Shown piece by piece: positions 44,776 through 52,415 of a DNA stretch of 64,000 bases. Location of the stretch: NCBI GenBank assembly GCA_963837285.1, contig CAWIMS010000002.1, positions 434,001 to 498,000 of the forward strand, read 5' to 3'. The stretch comes from Planosporangium sp963837285. Its GTDB lineage: Bacteria; Actinomycetota; Actinomycetes; Mycobacteriales; Micromonosporaceae. Both the position numbers and the translations under genes were made by a program. How positions within the stretch are numbered: the first letter of the stretch is position 1; every line of letters starts with the position of its first letter. The notes beneath the pieces are model-generated. The model worked only from the letters and a program-made list of their open reading frames with translations, was not told the DNA's origin and searched no databases.

Positions 44776-45903
44776 ATGTGGCAGGCCGAGGTACGCGTCG
44801 ATCTTGACGCGATCCGGGACAACGTTGCCAGGCTGCGCGCGGGTACCACCGCCGAGCTGATGGCCGTCGTCAAGGGCGACGGGTACGGGCACGGCATGGT
44901 CCCCGCCGCCCGGGCCGCGCTCGACGCGGGCGCCACCTGGCTCGGCGGGTGCACCCTCGACGAGGCACTCGGCCTGCGCGTCGCCGGGATCACCGCGCCG
45001 GTGCTCGCCTGGCTGCTGTCACCGGGCCTGCCACTGCACCGGGGAGTCGCAGCCGACGTCGACCTGTCCGCCGCCACCGTCGCCGGGGTGGGAGAGCTGG
45101 TCGAGGCGGCCCGCCAGGCCGGCCGTCCGGCCCGGGTACACCTCAAGGTCGACACCGGCCTGGCCCGGGGCGGCGCGGTCGCCACCGACTGGCCGGCGCT
45201 GTTCGAGGCGGCGGCCAAGGCGCAGGCCGACGGCTCGATCGAGGTGGTCGGCCTGTGGAGCCATTTCGCCTGCGCCGACGAGCCGGGCCACCCGTCGATC
45301 GACGCCCAGTTGGAGCAGTTCGCGGTGGCCCAGGCGGCGGCCACCCGGTTCGGCATCACCCCGCGGTACCGGCACATGGCCAACTCGGCGGCCATCCTGA
45401 CCCGCCCGGACGCGCACTTCGACCTGGTCCGGGCCGGCATCGCGATGTACGGGCTGTCCCCGATACCCGGCGACACCTTCGGGCTGCGGCCGGCCATGAC
45501 CGCCCGGGCCCGGGTCATGCTGACCAAGCGGGTGCCGGCCGACCAGGGCGTCTCGTACGGCCACATGTACCGCACACCGGCCGAGACGACGCTCGCCGTG
45601 GTGCCCTTCGGGTACGCCGACGGGGTGCCCCGCGCGGCGAGCAACACCGGCCCGGTGGCGCTCGGCGGCAAGATTCGCCGGATCGCCGGCCGGGTATGTA
45701 TGGACCAGATCGTTCTCGACTGCGGCGACGACCAGGTGGCCGCCGGTGACGTTGCGGTGCTGTTCGGCCCGGGCGACCACGGCGAGCCGACGGCCGACGA
45801 CTGGGCGGGGGCGTGCGGCACCATCAACTACGAGATCGTGACGCGGTTCGGCAGTGCCCGGGTGCCGCGTCACTACGACGGGGAGCGGGAGACGGTTGGC
45901 TAG
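44776..45903 (+). CDS. alr: Alanine racemase
   Basis: Predicted 375 residues, ATG 44776. PLP is bound by Lys33 in AVVKGDGYGHGM (KxDxYGHG is usual; here KGDGYGHG). The second catalytic Tyr lies in VSYGHMYRTP, and the C-terminal domain has GRVCMDQIVLD. It makes D-alanine for peptidoglycan. A possible -10 TACCCT lies 7 bases before the ATG and no Shine-Dalgarno is seen, so a leaderless mRNA is possible. It overlaps the following hydrolase gene. Confidence 0.95.
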   Translation: MWQAEVRVDLDAIRDNVARLRAGTTAELMAVVKGDGYGHGMVPAARAALDAGATWLGGCTLDEALGLRVAGITAPVLAWLLSPGLPLHRGVAADVDLSAATVAGVGELVEAARQAGRPARVHLKVDTGLARGGAVATDWPALFEAAAKAQADGSIEVVGLWSHFACADEPGHPSIDAQLEQFAVAQAAATRFGITPRYRHMANSAAILTRPDAHFDLVRAGIAMYGLSPIPGDTFGLRPAMTARARVMLTKRVPADQGVSYGHMYRTPAETTLAVVPFGYADGVPRAASNTGPVALGGKIRRIAGRVCMDQIVLDCGDDQVAAGDVAVLFGPGDHGEPTADDWAGACGTINYEIVTRFGSARVPRHYDGERETVG

Positions 45904-46954
45904 CAAACAGACCGCGCGGCGCGCCGGCCTCGTCGGCGCCATCGTCGGTGTCGCGGCGGCCGGGATCGCGGCCGGGGTGGCGGCCGAGCGGATGCTCGTG
46001 CGCCGATCGTTGCGGGTGGACGATCCGCTGGCCGACGAGCCGTTCGGTGAACTGCCGTTCGACGACGAGTTGACCGTCACCACCCCGGACGGGGTCGACC
46101 TGCACGTCGAGGTCGTCAACTCCGACACCGGGCCGGAGGATCTCACCGTCGTCTTCATCCACGGTTTCTGCCTGGACATGGGCACCTTTCACTTCCAGCG
46201 GCGGGCGCTCGACAGCCAGTACCGGATGGTCTTCTACGACCAGCCGGGGCACGGCCGCTCCGGGCGCCTGCCGGACGGTGAGTACACGCTCGAAGCGCTC
46301 GGCCTCGGGCTCGCCTCGGTGCTCGACGCCACCGTGCCGACCGGCCGGATCGCGCTGGTCGGCCACTCGATGGGCGGCATGACGATCATGGCGCTGGCCG
46401 AGCACGCGCCGAACCTGTTCGTGGAGCGGGTCGCCGGGGTCGTCCTGATCTCCACGTCCGCCGGGAACCTCGATCAGGTGAACTTCGGCCTGCCCGAGGT
46501 GGTCGCGCGGTTCCGGCACCCGCTGATGCCGCTGGTCCGCAACGCCGGAAAGATCACGGTCGCCATGGTCGACCGGGCCCGCAAGGCGTCGACCGACCTG
46601 GCCTGGCTGCTGACCAGGCGGTACGGGTTCGGTAGCCAGCGGCCCAGCCCGGCGCTGGTGTCGTACGTGGAGAAGATGAACTCGGCGACGTCGGCCGAGG
46701 TGATCGCGCGCTACCTGCGTACCCTCTACACGCACGCCCGGCTGCTCGCGCTCGCCGCGCTGCGGGAGGTGCCGGTGCAGGTCATCTGCGGTGACATGGA
46801 CGTGCTCACCCCGCTGGCGCACTCCCAGGAGATCGTCGCCGCGCTGCCCGACGCCGAGATGGTCGTGGTCGAGAACGGTGGGCACGTGGTGCTGCTGGAG
46901 CACGCCGAGGAGGTCGACGAAGCGCTGGCGACCTTCCTCCGTAAGGTTGCGTAG
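45896..46954 (+). CDS. Membrane-anchored alpha/beta hydrolase
   Basis: Predicted 352 residues. TTG 45896 overlaps the alr stop and is preferred because GGGAG lies upstream and the protein then starts with a basic stretch and a hydrophobic helix (LVGAIVGVAAAGIAAGVAAE, about 11-30). The catalytic core has FIHGF (87-91), the nucleophile elbow GHSMGG (Ser158) and a C-terminal His in NGGHVVLLEH. The gene regularly stands between alr and tsaE in actinobacteria. The substrate is unknown. Confidence 0.9.
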   Translation: MASKQTARRAGLVGAIVGVAAAGIAAGVAAERMLVRRSLRVDDPLADEPFGELPFDDELTVTTPDGVDLHVEVVNSDTGPEDLTVVFIHGFCLDMGTFHFQRRALDSQYRMVFYDQPGHGRSGRLPDGEYTLEALGLGLASVLDATVPTGRIALVGHSMGGMTIMALAEHAPNLFVERVAGVVLISTSAGNLDQVNFGLPEVVARFRHPLMPLVRNAGKITVAMVDRARKASTDLAWLLTRRYGFGSQRPSPALVSYVEKMNSATSAEVIARYLRTLYTHARLLALAALREVPVQVICGDMDVLTPLAHSQEIVAALPDAEMVVVENGGHVVLLEHAEEVDEALATFLRKVA

Positions 46955-47098
46955 GTGACCTACCTGCTGTCCACCGTCGCGGACACCCGTGCCGACCGGA
47001 TCCGGGCAAAGGCGCCGGGCGAGCCGCTCATCCCGCTCTACCTGCGCCGCCCCGACGCCACCCTGCCGACCGGGGCGCGCAAGCCGGTACTCCAGTGA
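46955..47098 (+). pseudogene. Fused remnant: TsaE N-terminus joined to TsaB C-terminus
   Basis: A 47-codon open frame starts GTG 46955, right after the hydrolase stop. The first 12 residues, MTYLLSTVADTR, look like the start of TsaE (the ATPase of t6A synthesis). The remainder, ADRIRAKAPGEPLIPLYLRR followed by PDATLPTG, looks like the end of TsaB. The TsaE P-loop and almost all of TsaB are missing. Because tsaE-tsaB-rimI-tsaD is the normal order and the remnant sits exactly there, I infer a deletion of roughly 0.9-1 kb that happens to stay in frame. It may be real or an assembly collapse. Confidence 0.7.
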
Positions 47099-47535
47099 AG
47101 ATCGAACGGCTGCGCTGGTGGCACATCGACGAGCTGCTGCCGATCGAGGCTGACCTGTTCGGCGAGGAGCGCTGGACGGCGGCGATGTTCTGGAACGAGC
47201 TGGCCGCGGGCCACCACTACCTCGTGGCGGTCGACGACGACGGTACGGTCCTCGGCTACGCCGGACTGTCGATCAACCCGCCGGACGAGGCGTGGGTGCA
47301 GAACATCGCGGTCCGCCGGGACGCCCAGCGCCGCGGGATCGGCCGCACCCTGCTGGAGGACCTGCTCGCCGAGGCGCGGCGGCACGGAGTCACGAAGACG
47401 CTGCTCGAAGTCGCGGTCGACAACGGGCCGGCGCAGAAGCTGTACGCGAACTACGGGTTCGAACCGGTCGGTGTGCGCCGCGGGTACTACCAGCCCAGCA
47501 ACACCGACGCGGTGGTCATGATGAGGGAAGACTGA
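47095..47535 (+). CDS. rimI: Ribosomal protein S18-alanine N-acetyltransferase, GNAT family
   Basis: Predicted 146 residues. GTG 47095 overlaps the preceding stop (GTGA). The acetyl-CoA motif VQNIAVRRDAQRRGIGRTLL and the C-terminal YANYGFEPVGVRRGYYQP are complete. The gene is intact although both neighbours are damaged. TGATG overlap with tsaD. Confidence 0.92.
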   Translation: MKIERLRWWHIDELLPIEADLFGEERWTAAMFWNELAAGHHYLVAVDDDGTVLGYAGLSINPPDEAWVQNIAVRRDAQRRGIGRTLLEDLLAEARRHGVTKTLLEVAVDNGPAQKLYANYGFEPVGVRRGYYQPSNTDAVVMMRED

Positions 47536-48106
47536 TGGAACCGTTGGTGCTCGGCATCGAGACCTCCTGCGACGAGACCGGCGTCGGGATCGTCCGCGGG
47601 CACACCCTGCTCGCCGACGCGGTGGCGCCCGCGACGGCGGTGACCCGGCCGGCATCGCCTTCCCGCGCGGCCTCACCGCCGCGCGCGACCTGGCCGAGCA
47701 CCGGTTCGACTTCTCGTTCTCCGGCCTGAAGACCGCGGTCGCCCGTTGGGTGGAGGCCCGGCAGCGGGCCGGCGAGCCGGTGCCGGTGAACGACATCGCG
47801 GCCAGCTTCCAGGAGGCGGTCTGCGATGTGCTGGTCGCCAAGGCGGTCGACGCCTGCCGTACCCATGGTGTGGAGACGCTCGTGATCGGCGGTGGTGTCG
47901 CGGCCAACTCCCGGCTGCGCGCGGTCGCTGCCGAGCGGTGCGAGAAAAACAAGATCAACTTTCGGGTACCGAGACCGAAGCTGTGTACCGACAACGGCGC
48001 GATGGTCGCGGCGCTCGGCTCGCATCTGGTGGCGGCCGGTGTCCGGCCCAGCGCGCTCGACCTGCCGGCCGACTCCGCGATGCCGCTGACTCTGGTGACC
48101 CGATAG
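47535..48106 (+). pseudogene. tsaD: TsaD (t6A synthase subunit), internally deleted and out of frame
   Basis: The N-terminus MEPLVLGIETSCDETGVGIV is normal for about 31 residues (to about 47625). The sequence then jumps to the C-terminal third in another frame: RDGGDPAGIAFPRGL, FDFSFSGLKTAV, NDIAASFQEAVCDVL, GGGVAANSRLR, CTDNGAMVAALG, ending at 48106. About 160 codons are missing, including the metal-binding HxxxH region, and the two parts are not in frame. TsaD is normally essential, so either another copy exists or this is an assembly deletion. Confidence 0.85.
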
Positions 48107-48116
48107 TCTCCCCGGC

Positions 48117-48371
48117 GTGATCGTGCGGATGTGGGAGGTGCGGGCCCATCCGGAGGGCTTCACCGACCTGCTCTCGTGGGTGTGCGACGCGGCGCTCCCG
48201 CGCATCGAGGCGCACCCGTTGCACATCACCAGCGAGGTGTACTCGTCGACCGATCACCGGCTGGTGGTGATCTCGAAGTGGCGCGGCGCGCCCGAGCCGT
48301 TCGCCGACCCGCCGGGGCACCTTGTCGCACGCAAACCGCACTCATGGGACTTCACGCCGGTGGACCGGTAG
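48117..48371 (+). CDS. Small protein resembling the dimeric alpha/beta-barrel (ABM-like) group
   Basis: Predicted 84 residues from GTG 48117: VIVRMWEVRAHPEGFTDLLS, VYSSTDHRLVVISKWRG, ARKPHSWDFTPVDR. The length and the strand-helix-strand pattern with a VISKW-type strand resemble ABM-like domains. The function is unknown. It lies 10 nt after the tsaD remnant. Confidence 0.6.
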   Translation: MIVRMWEVRAHPEGFTDLLSWVCDAALPRIEAHPLHITSEVYSSTDHRLVVISKWRGAPEPFADPPGHLVARKPHSWDFTPVDR

Positions 48372-48514
48372 AAATACCTCTGCAAATTCCCGCAGGGCTG
48401 AAGAGATCCGACGTTTGACATTGATTCACGTCAGTGGCCAGCCGTACCGTGATGGCGCTGGCCAGGGGCGCGGCCGGCAACCCTACCCGACTGTCGAAGA
48501 AGGCAGGGTCTGCC

Positions 48515-50350
48515 ATGACGCAGCGTTTCGGTTGGCGAAGAATTCTCGCATTCGGTGCGGCGGCGGCTGTTGTCGTCGCCGTTCCTGTCACGATCGCCTG
48601 GCCCAGCCAGGCGGCGACCAAAGTGGTCACCTCGATCTCGGCGCTCCAGAGCGCGGTGTCCAGCGCCGCCCCCGGCGACGTGATCCAGCTGGCCGACGGG
48701 TCGTACTCGACCAGCAGCACCATCAACCTCAGCAAGGCCGGGACGGCCAGCGCCCCGATCACCATCCAGGCCGAGCACGTCGGCGGCGCCACGATCACCG
48801 GCAGCGGCGGCTTCACCATCAGCGCCAGCGCGTCCTATGTGGTGCTGTCCGGTTTCAAGATCACCGGGTCGCGTGGCCTGACCATCCCGGTCGGCGCCAC
48901 CCACGTCCAGATCACCCGCAACGTGTTCCAGATGGCCGGCAGCGTGAAGTACTGGTTGCAGGTCAGCGGCGACGACGCCCAGATCGACCACAACACGTTC
49001 CAGCACAAGAGCACCGCGGGGAACTTCATCGAGGTGGTCGGACCGGGCAGTTCCGGGATGGCCCAGCGCACCTGGATCCACCACAACTACTTCCTCGACC
49101 AGTCGTTCACCGGCTCCAACGGGGGCGAGTCGATCCGGGTCGGCCTGTCCGGCCGGCAGCACAGTTCCGCGCACGCGATCGTGGAGTACAACCTGTTCGA
49201 GAAGTGCAACGGCGACCTTGAGGTCATCTCGGTCAAATCATCGGATGACATCATTCGGTACAATACGCTCCGCAACAGCAAGGGGACCATCACGCTGCGG
49301 CACGGCTGGGGCAGCGTGGTCGAGGGCAACTTCCTGCTCGGCAACAGCACCGGCATCCGGATGTTCGGCAACAACCACACGGTCATCAACAACGTGATCC
49401 AGAGCTCCACCGGGCAGGCGCTGGAGGTCGGTGGCGGCGAGGTCCGCGACGACACCACGAGCGGTACCAACCACGAGGCGGTCGACCACGCGCTGGTCGC
49501 GTTCAACACGTTCGTGAGCGACAAGTCCTCGCCGATCCAGGTCGGTGACGGCGGCAAGGCGTACCAGCCGACCGACGTCACGATCGCGGACAACATCATC
49601 AGCGGTAGCGGCTCGGCGGTCAGTCTCAAGGGCGGCAGCGGTCTCAAGTACCAGGGCAACATGCTGGGCGGGGTGTCCGGCGGCGCGATGCCGAGCAGCG
49701 GGTACCGCACCGCCAACCCGCAACTGACCCTCGACTCGGCCGGCCTGTACCGGCTGTCCTCGGGCAGCCCGGCGATCGACGCCGCACTCGGTACCTTCGG
49801 CCAGGTCACCCTCGACATGGACGGCCAGAGCCGGGGTGGCACGTTCGACGTCGGGGCCGACGAGTACGGCGCCACCGGGCCGCTGCACGAGCCGCTGACC
49901 ACGGCCGACGTGGGGCCCGGCGCGGCGGACGGCGGTGGCGGTGACCCGGGCGGCGGCAACCCGGGCACCACGACCCGGTACGAGGCGGAGAGCGGTACCT
50001 GTGACGGCACTATCGACTCGGACCACACCGGGTTCTCCGGCACCGGGTTCTGCAACACCAACAACGCGGTGGGCGCGGCGGTCCAGTGGACGGTCGACGC
50101 GACCAGCGCCGGGACGGCCACGCTGGCGATCCGGTACTCGAACGGCACCACCGCGAACCGGCCGATGGACATCTCGGTCAACGGCTCGGTGGTGGCCGCG
50201 GCGTCGGCGTTCACCGCGACGACGAACTGGAACACCTGGGCGACCAAGACCCTGACGGTCCCGGTCACCGCTGGCGCGAACACCGTCCGGATGGCCGCGA
50301 CCACCGCGAACGGTTGCCCGAACCTCGACTACATCGAGATCACCCAGTAG
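48515..50350 (+). CDS. Secreted polysaccharide lyase, family 6-like, with C-terminal CBM-like domain
   Basis: Predicted 611 residues. ATG 48515 is chosen for its signal peptide (RRILAFGAAAAVVVAVPVTI, cleavage near PSQA-A). A parallel beta-helix domain follows. EVISVKSSDDIIRYNT and GTITLRHGWGSVVEGN carry Lys241 and Arg262, spaced 21 residues apart like the catalytic Lys250/Arg271 of chondroitinase B. After a Gly-rich linker (ADGGGGDPGGGNPG), residues about 490-611 (RYEAESGTCDGTIDSDHTGF to NLDYIEITQ) look like a CBM6/35-type module. The substrate is probably alginate or a glycosaminoglycan-like polymer. A stand-alone accessory gene. Confidence 0.85.
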   Translation: MTQRFGWRRILAFGAAAAVVVAVPVTIAWPSQAATKVVTSISALQSAVSSAAPGDVIQLADGSYSTSSTINLSKAGTASAPITIQAEHVGGATITGSGGFTISASASYVVLSGFKITGSRGLTIPVGATHVQITRNVFQMAGSVKYWLQVSGDDAQIDHNTFQHKSTAGNFIEVVGPGSSGMAQRTWIHHNYFLDQSFTGSNGGESIRVGLSGRQHSSAHAIVEYNLFEKCNGDLEVISVKSSDDIIRYNTLRNSKGTITLRHGWGSVVEGNFLLGNSTGIRMFGNNHTVINNVIQSSTGQALEVGGGEVRDDTTSGTNHEAVDHALVAFNTFVSDKSSPIQVGDGGKAYQPTDVTIADNIISGSGSAVSLKGGSGLKYQGNMLGGVSGGAMPSSGYRTANPQLTLDSAGLYRLSSGSPAIDAALGTFGQVTLDMDGQSRGGTFDVGADEYGATGPLHEPLTTADVGPGAADGGGGDPGGGNPGTTTRYEAESGTCDGTIDSDHTGFSGTGFCNTNNAVGAAVQWTVDATSAGTATLAIRYSNGTTANRPMDISVNGSVVAAASAFTATTNWNTWATKTLTVPVTAGANTVRMAATTANGCPNLDYIEITQ

Positions 50351-50365
50351 CTGATCCTCTAGATT

Positions 50366-50424
50366 GACAGTGGGCTATCCAGTCCCGGGTTCGGTGAATC
50401 GGCGGGACTGGATAGCCCACTGTC
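50366..50424. repeat. Perfect 21-bp inverted repeat after the lyase gene
   Basis: The arms at 50366-50386 and 50404-50424 are perfectly complementary, 15 nt after the stop. The loop is 17 bases. No U-tract follows. It is a probable terminator shared with the convergent ybaK remnant. Confidence 0.8.
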
Positions 50425-50443
50425 GATGGAAGGCCGCGGTGCG

Positions 50444-50583
50444 CTAGCCGGCCGCGATCGGCGCGACCACCGCCCCGCTTCGCCGTACGAGCCGGCGTGC
50501 GGATCCGGGTCGTACGGATGAGCCGTGAATTTGATCTTCTGTTTCGTCAGCAACGCCGTCGCCGGGGTGCCCTTGCCTGCCAC
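50444..50583 (-). pseudogene. YbaK/aminoacyl-tRNA deacylase remnant
   Basis: From GTG 50583 the frame reads MAGKGTPATALLTKQKIKFT, then AHPYDPDPHAGSYGEA, a typical YbaK N-terminus. Directly afterwards, in a shifted frame, comes GAVVAPIAAG and a stop at 50444, which matches the usual YbaK C-terminus. The whole catalytic middle (about 110 residues) is missing. This is another internal deletion like that of tsaD. Confidence 0.6.
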
Positions 50584-50650
50584 CCGGGCACCCTACTGCG
50601 GTGGATGCGCCGATGGCCTAACCTGAGGCCGACTATCGGAGGTGTTCGAC

Positions 50651-50923
50651 ATGACGGGGAGCAGCCGACTGCGCGTGTTGGCGGTTTCCTTCGTGCTCAT
50701 CGCCGGGCTGGTGTTCATCAGCGGCGCCCGGGCCTGGGCGAGGATGCGCGCCACCGAGGCGCGGTGCACCCGGCCAGCGGCGGCGGCACACTATCCGAGT
50801 GGCGCCGGGCGCGACGGCTCGTGGCGGTCGCACACGCTGACGGCCGCCGGCTGCGGCGCCTGGCGGCAGGTGTACGAGCGGATGCACCGGCATCACCGGA
50901 CCCCCGCGCAGATCAACCCGTAG
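50651..50923 (+). CDS. Small membrane-anchored protein, unknown
   Basis: Predicted 90 residues. ATG 50651 follows GGAGG at a 9-base distance; GTG 50642 is an alternative. The N-terminal hydrophobic helix VLAVSFVLIAGLVFISGARA is followed by a short basic external part with two Cys (EARCTRPA, AAGCGAWRQ). Its end overlaps the convergent methyltransferase gene by 31 bp. No family is recognised. Confidence 0.55.
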   Translation: MTGSSRLRVLAVSFVLIAGLVFISGARAWARMRATEARCTRPAAAAHYPSGAGRDGSWRSHTLTAAGCGAWRQVYERMHRHHRTPAQINP

Positions 50924-52110
50924 GGCGCGCCCGCCACCCGGGTGAGCACGACGGTCACCTCGGCGTCGCCGGTGGGCCTGAGGTCGCGCCGGAGCTTGTC
51001 GACATCCACGGCCGATCCGCGCTTGGCGATCGTGAGCCGGCCGGCGTCGCGGGTCCGCAGCGCCGCCCGCAGTCGCTTCAGCGAGAACGGCAGCACCTCC
51101 AAAACCTCAAGACATCTCGCGTACGGGGTGAGCCGCGGGCTGTCGGCGTAGACGTAGGCGATGGTCGGGTCGGCGAGTGTCCCGTCGACCGTGGCCGCGA
51201 ACTCGGCGACCAGGTGCGCACGTACCACCGCCCCGTCCGGGTCGTACAGGTACTTCCGTACCGGTCCGACCGGGGCCCTGGCGGCGCCGGTGCCGGTCAG
51301 CTCGGCGTGGTGTTCCTTGCTGAGCACGGTGGCTCGCCGGGGCACCCCGGCCAGCGGGCCGCACCAGAACGCCGCCTCCACCACGTCGCCGCCGACCGAC
51401 ACCCATTCCGCCTCGGCTCCCGGCGGCACGAGCGCGTGGTCGATGCCGGGCGCGAGCTTGAGCACGGTGTACGGGACGCCTCTGGCGAGCCCGGCGACGA
51501 AGTCCCAGGGCGGCGAGTACGCGGACGGGTCGAACACCCGCCGTCCCGTGGTGGTACGCCGGGCCGGGTCGCAGAACACCGCGTCCACCCCGTCCAGGGC
51601 GACCTCGCGGGCGTCCATGGTGGACACGGTGACCCGGTCGGCGAGCCCGAGCGCGGCGACGTTAGCCGCTGTGACGGCCGTGGCGAGCGGGTCGGCGTCG
51701 ACCGCCAGTACCCGCAGGCCGGCCCGGGCGAACGCGATCGTGTCCGCCCCGACGCCGCAGCCGAGATCGGCGACGAGGGGGCCCAACGTCGATTTGGGGC
51801 CGGCGGCGGCGAGGGCGGTCGTCAGGCGCGCTGCCCGGCGGGTGGCCACCTCGGACCGGGTCGCCTGCTCCAACCCGGCCCGGGTGAAGAACATGCGGCC
51901 CGCGTCGGCACCGAACTTCGCGACCGCGCGCTGGCGCAGCGCCACCTGGGTGAGGGCGGCCGCCGCCAGATCCGCCGGGACGCCCCGGGCGCGCAGCGCG
52001 GACGCCGCGGCCAGCGGATCCCGGTCGGCCAGTTCCGTGGCCACGGCCAGCGCCGCCCCGCCTTCGGCAGTCTGCAGTGCGGCGAGCCCGTGGACGTCCA
52101 TGGCCGCCAT
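50893..52110 (-). CDS. Class I SAM methyltransferase with THUMP-like C-terminus
   Basis: Predicted 405 residues, ATG 52110 (MAAMDVHGLAALQTAEG). Motif I VADLGCGVGADTIAFARAG and DAVFCDPARRTTTGRRVFDP are typical of actinobacterial THUMP-like-domain methyltransferases. The C-terminal part (LEVLPFSLKRLRAALRTRDA; GRLTIAKRGSAVDVDKLRR) matches the THUMP-like module. An RNA substrate is likely; the position modified is unknown. Confidence 0.85.
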   Translation of the reverse strand: MAAMDVHGLAALQTAEGGAALAVATELADRDPLAAASALRARGVPADLAAAALTQVALRQRAVAKFGADAGRMFFTRAGLEQATRSEVATRRAARLTTALAAAGPKSTLGPLVADLGCGVGADTIAFARAGLRVLAVDADPLATAVTAANVAALGLADRVTVSTMDAREVALDGVDAVFCDPARRTTTGRRVFDPSAYSPPWDFVAGLARGVPYTVLKLAPGIDHALVPPGAEAEWVSVGGDVVEAAFWCGPLAGVPRRATVLSKEHHAELTGTGAARAPVGPVRKYLYDPDGAVVRAHLVAEFAATVDGTLADPTIAYVYADSPRLTPYARCLEVLEVLPFSLKRLRAALRTRDAGRLTIAKRGSAVDVDKLRRDLRPTGDAEVTVVLTRVAGAPYGLICAGVR

Positions 52111-52132
52111 CGTCCCGCACTGGAGACCGCCG

Positions 52133-52327
52133 CTACTCCTCGCCGGTGTGTGTCTCGACCACGCAGTCCGGGCCCGGGTACAGCAGACTCTCATGCCCAT
52201 CCGGGAACCGGACGAGGTAGGGCGGGTTGCCGTTCTCCCCGCGTACCTCGATGATCTCGCCCATCCGGTCCTTGGCGCCGACCGTACGCCCGTGGACGTG
52301 CAGCCGGTCGCCGACGGTTGCCTGCAT
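52133..52327 (-). CDS. DUF1918 protein
   Basis: Predicted 64 residues, ATG 52327, behind GAGGAGG. The sequence MQATVGDRLHVHGRTVGAKD and PYLVRFPDGHESLLYPGPDC is the DUF1918 domain, a small SH3-like fold common in actinobacteria. The function is unknown. Confidence 0.9.
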   Translation of the reverse strand: MQATVGDRLHVHGRTVGAKDRMGEIIEVRGENGNPPYLVRFPDGHESLLYPGPDCVVETHTGEE

Positions 52328-52415
52328 ACCGATCGCCTCCTCGTTTCGGGACGCCCTACCCCCACGACAATCGCGCATTCCGGACCGGTGAGGCAATGTC
52401 CTCCGGCCTATTGCC

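Noticed and set aside
46955..47098. A genuine 47-residue TsaE-TsaB mini-protein with a new function
   Set aside because: It lacks the P-loop and the dimer interface, and neighbouring tsaD shows the same type of lesion. A deletion remnant is the simpler reading.
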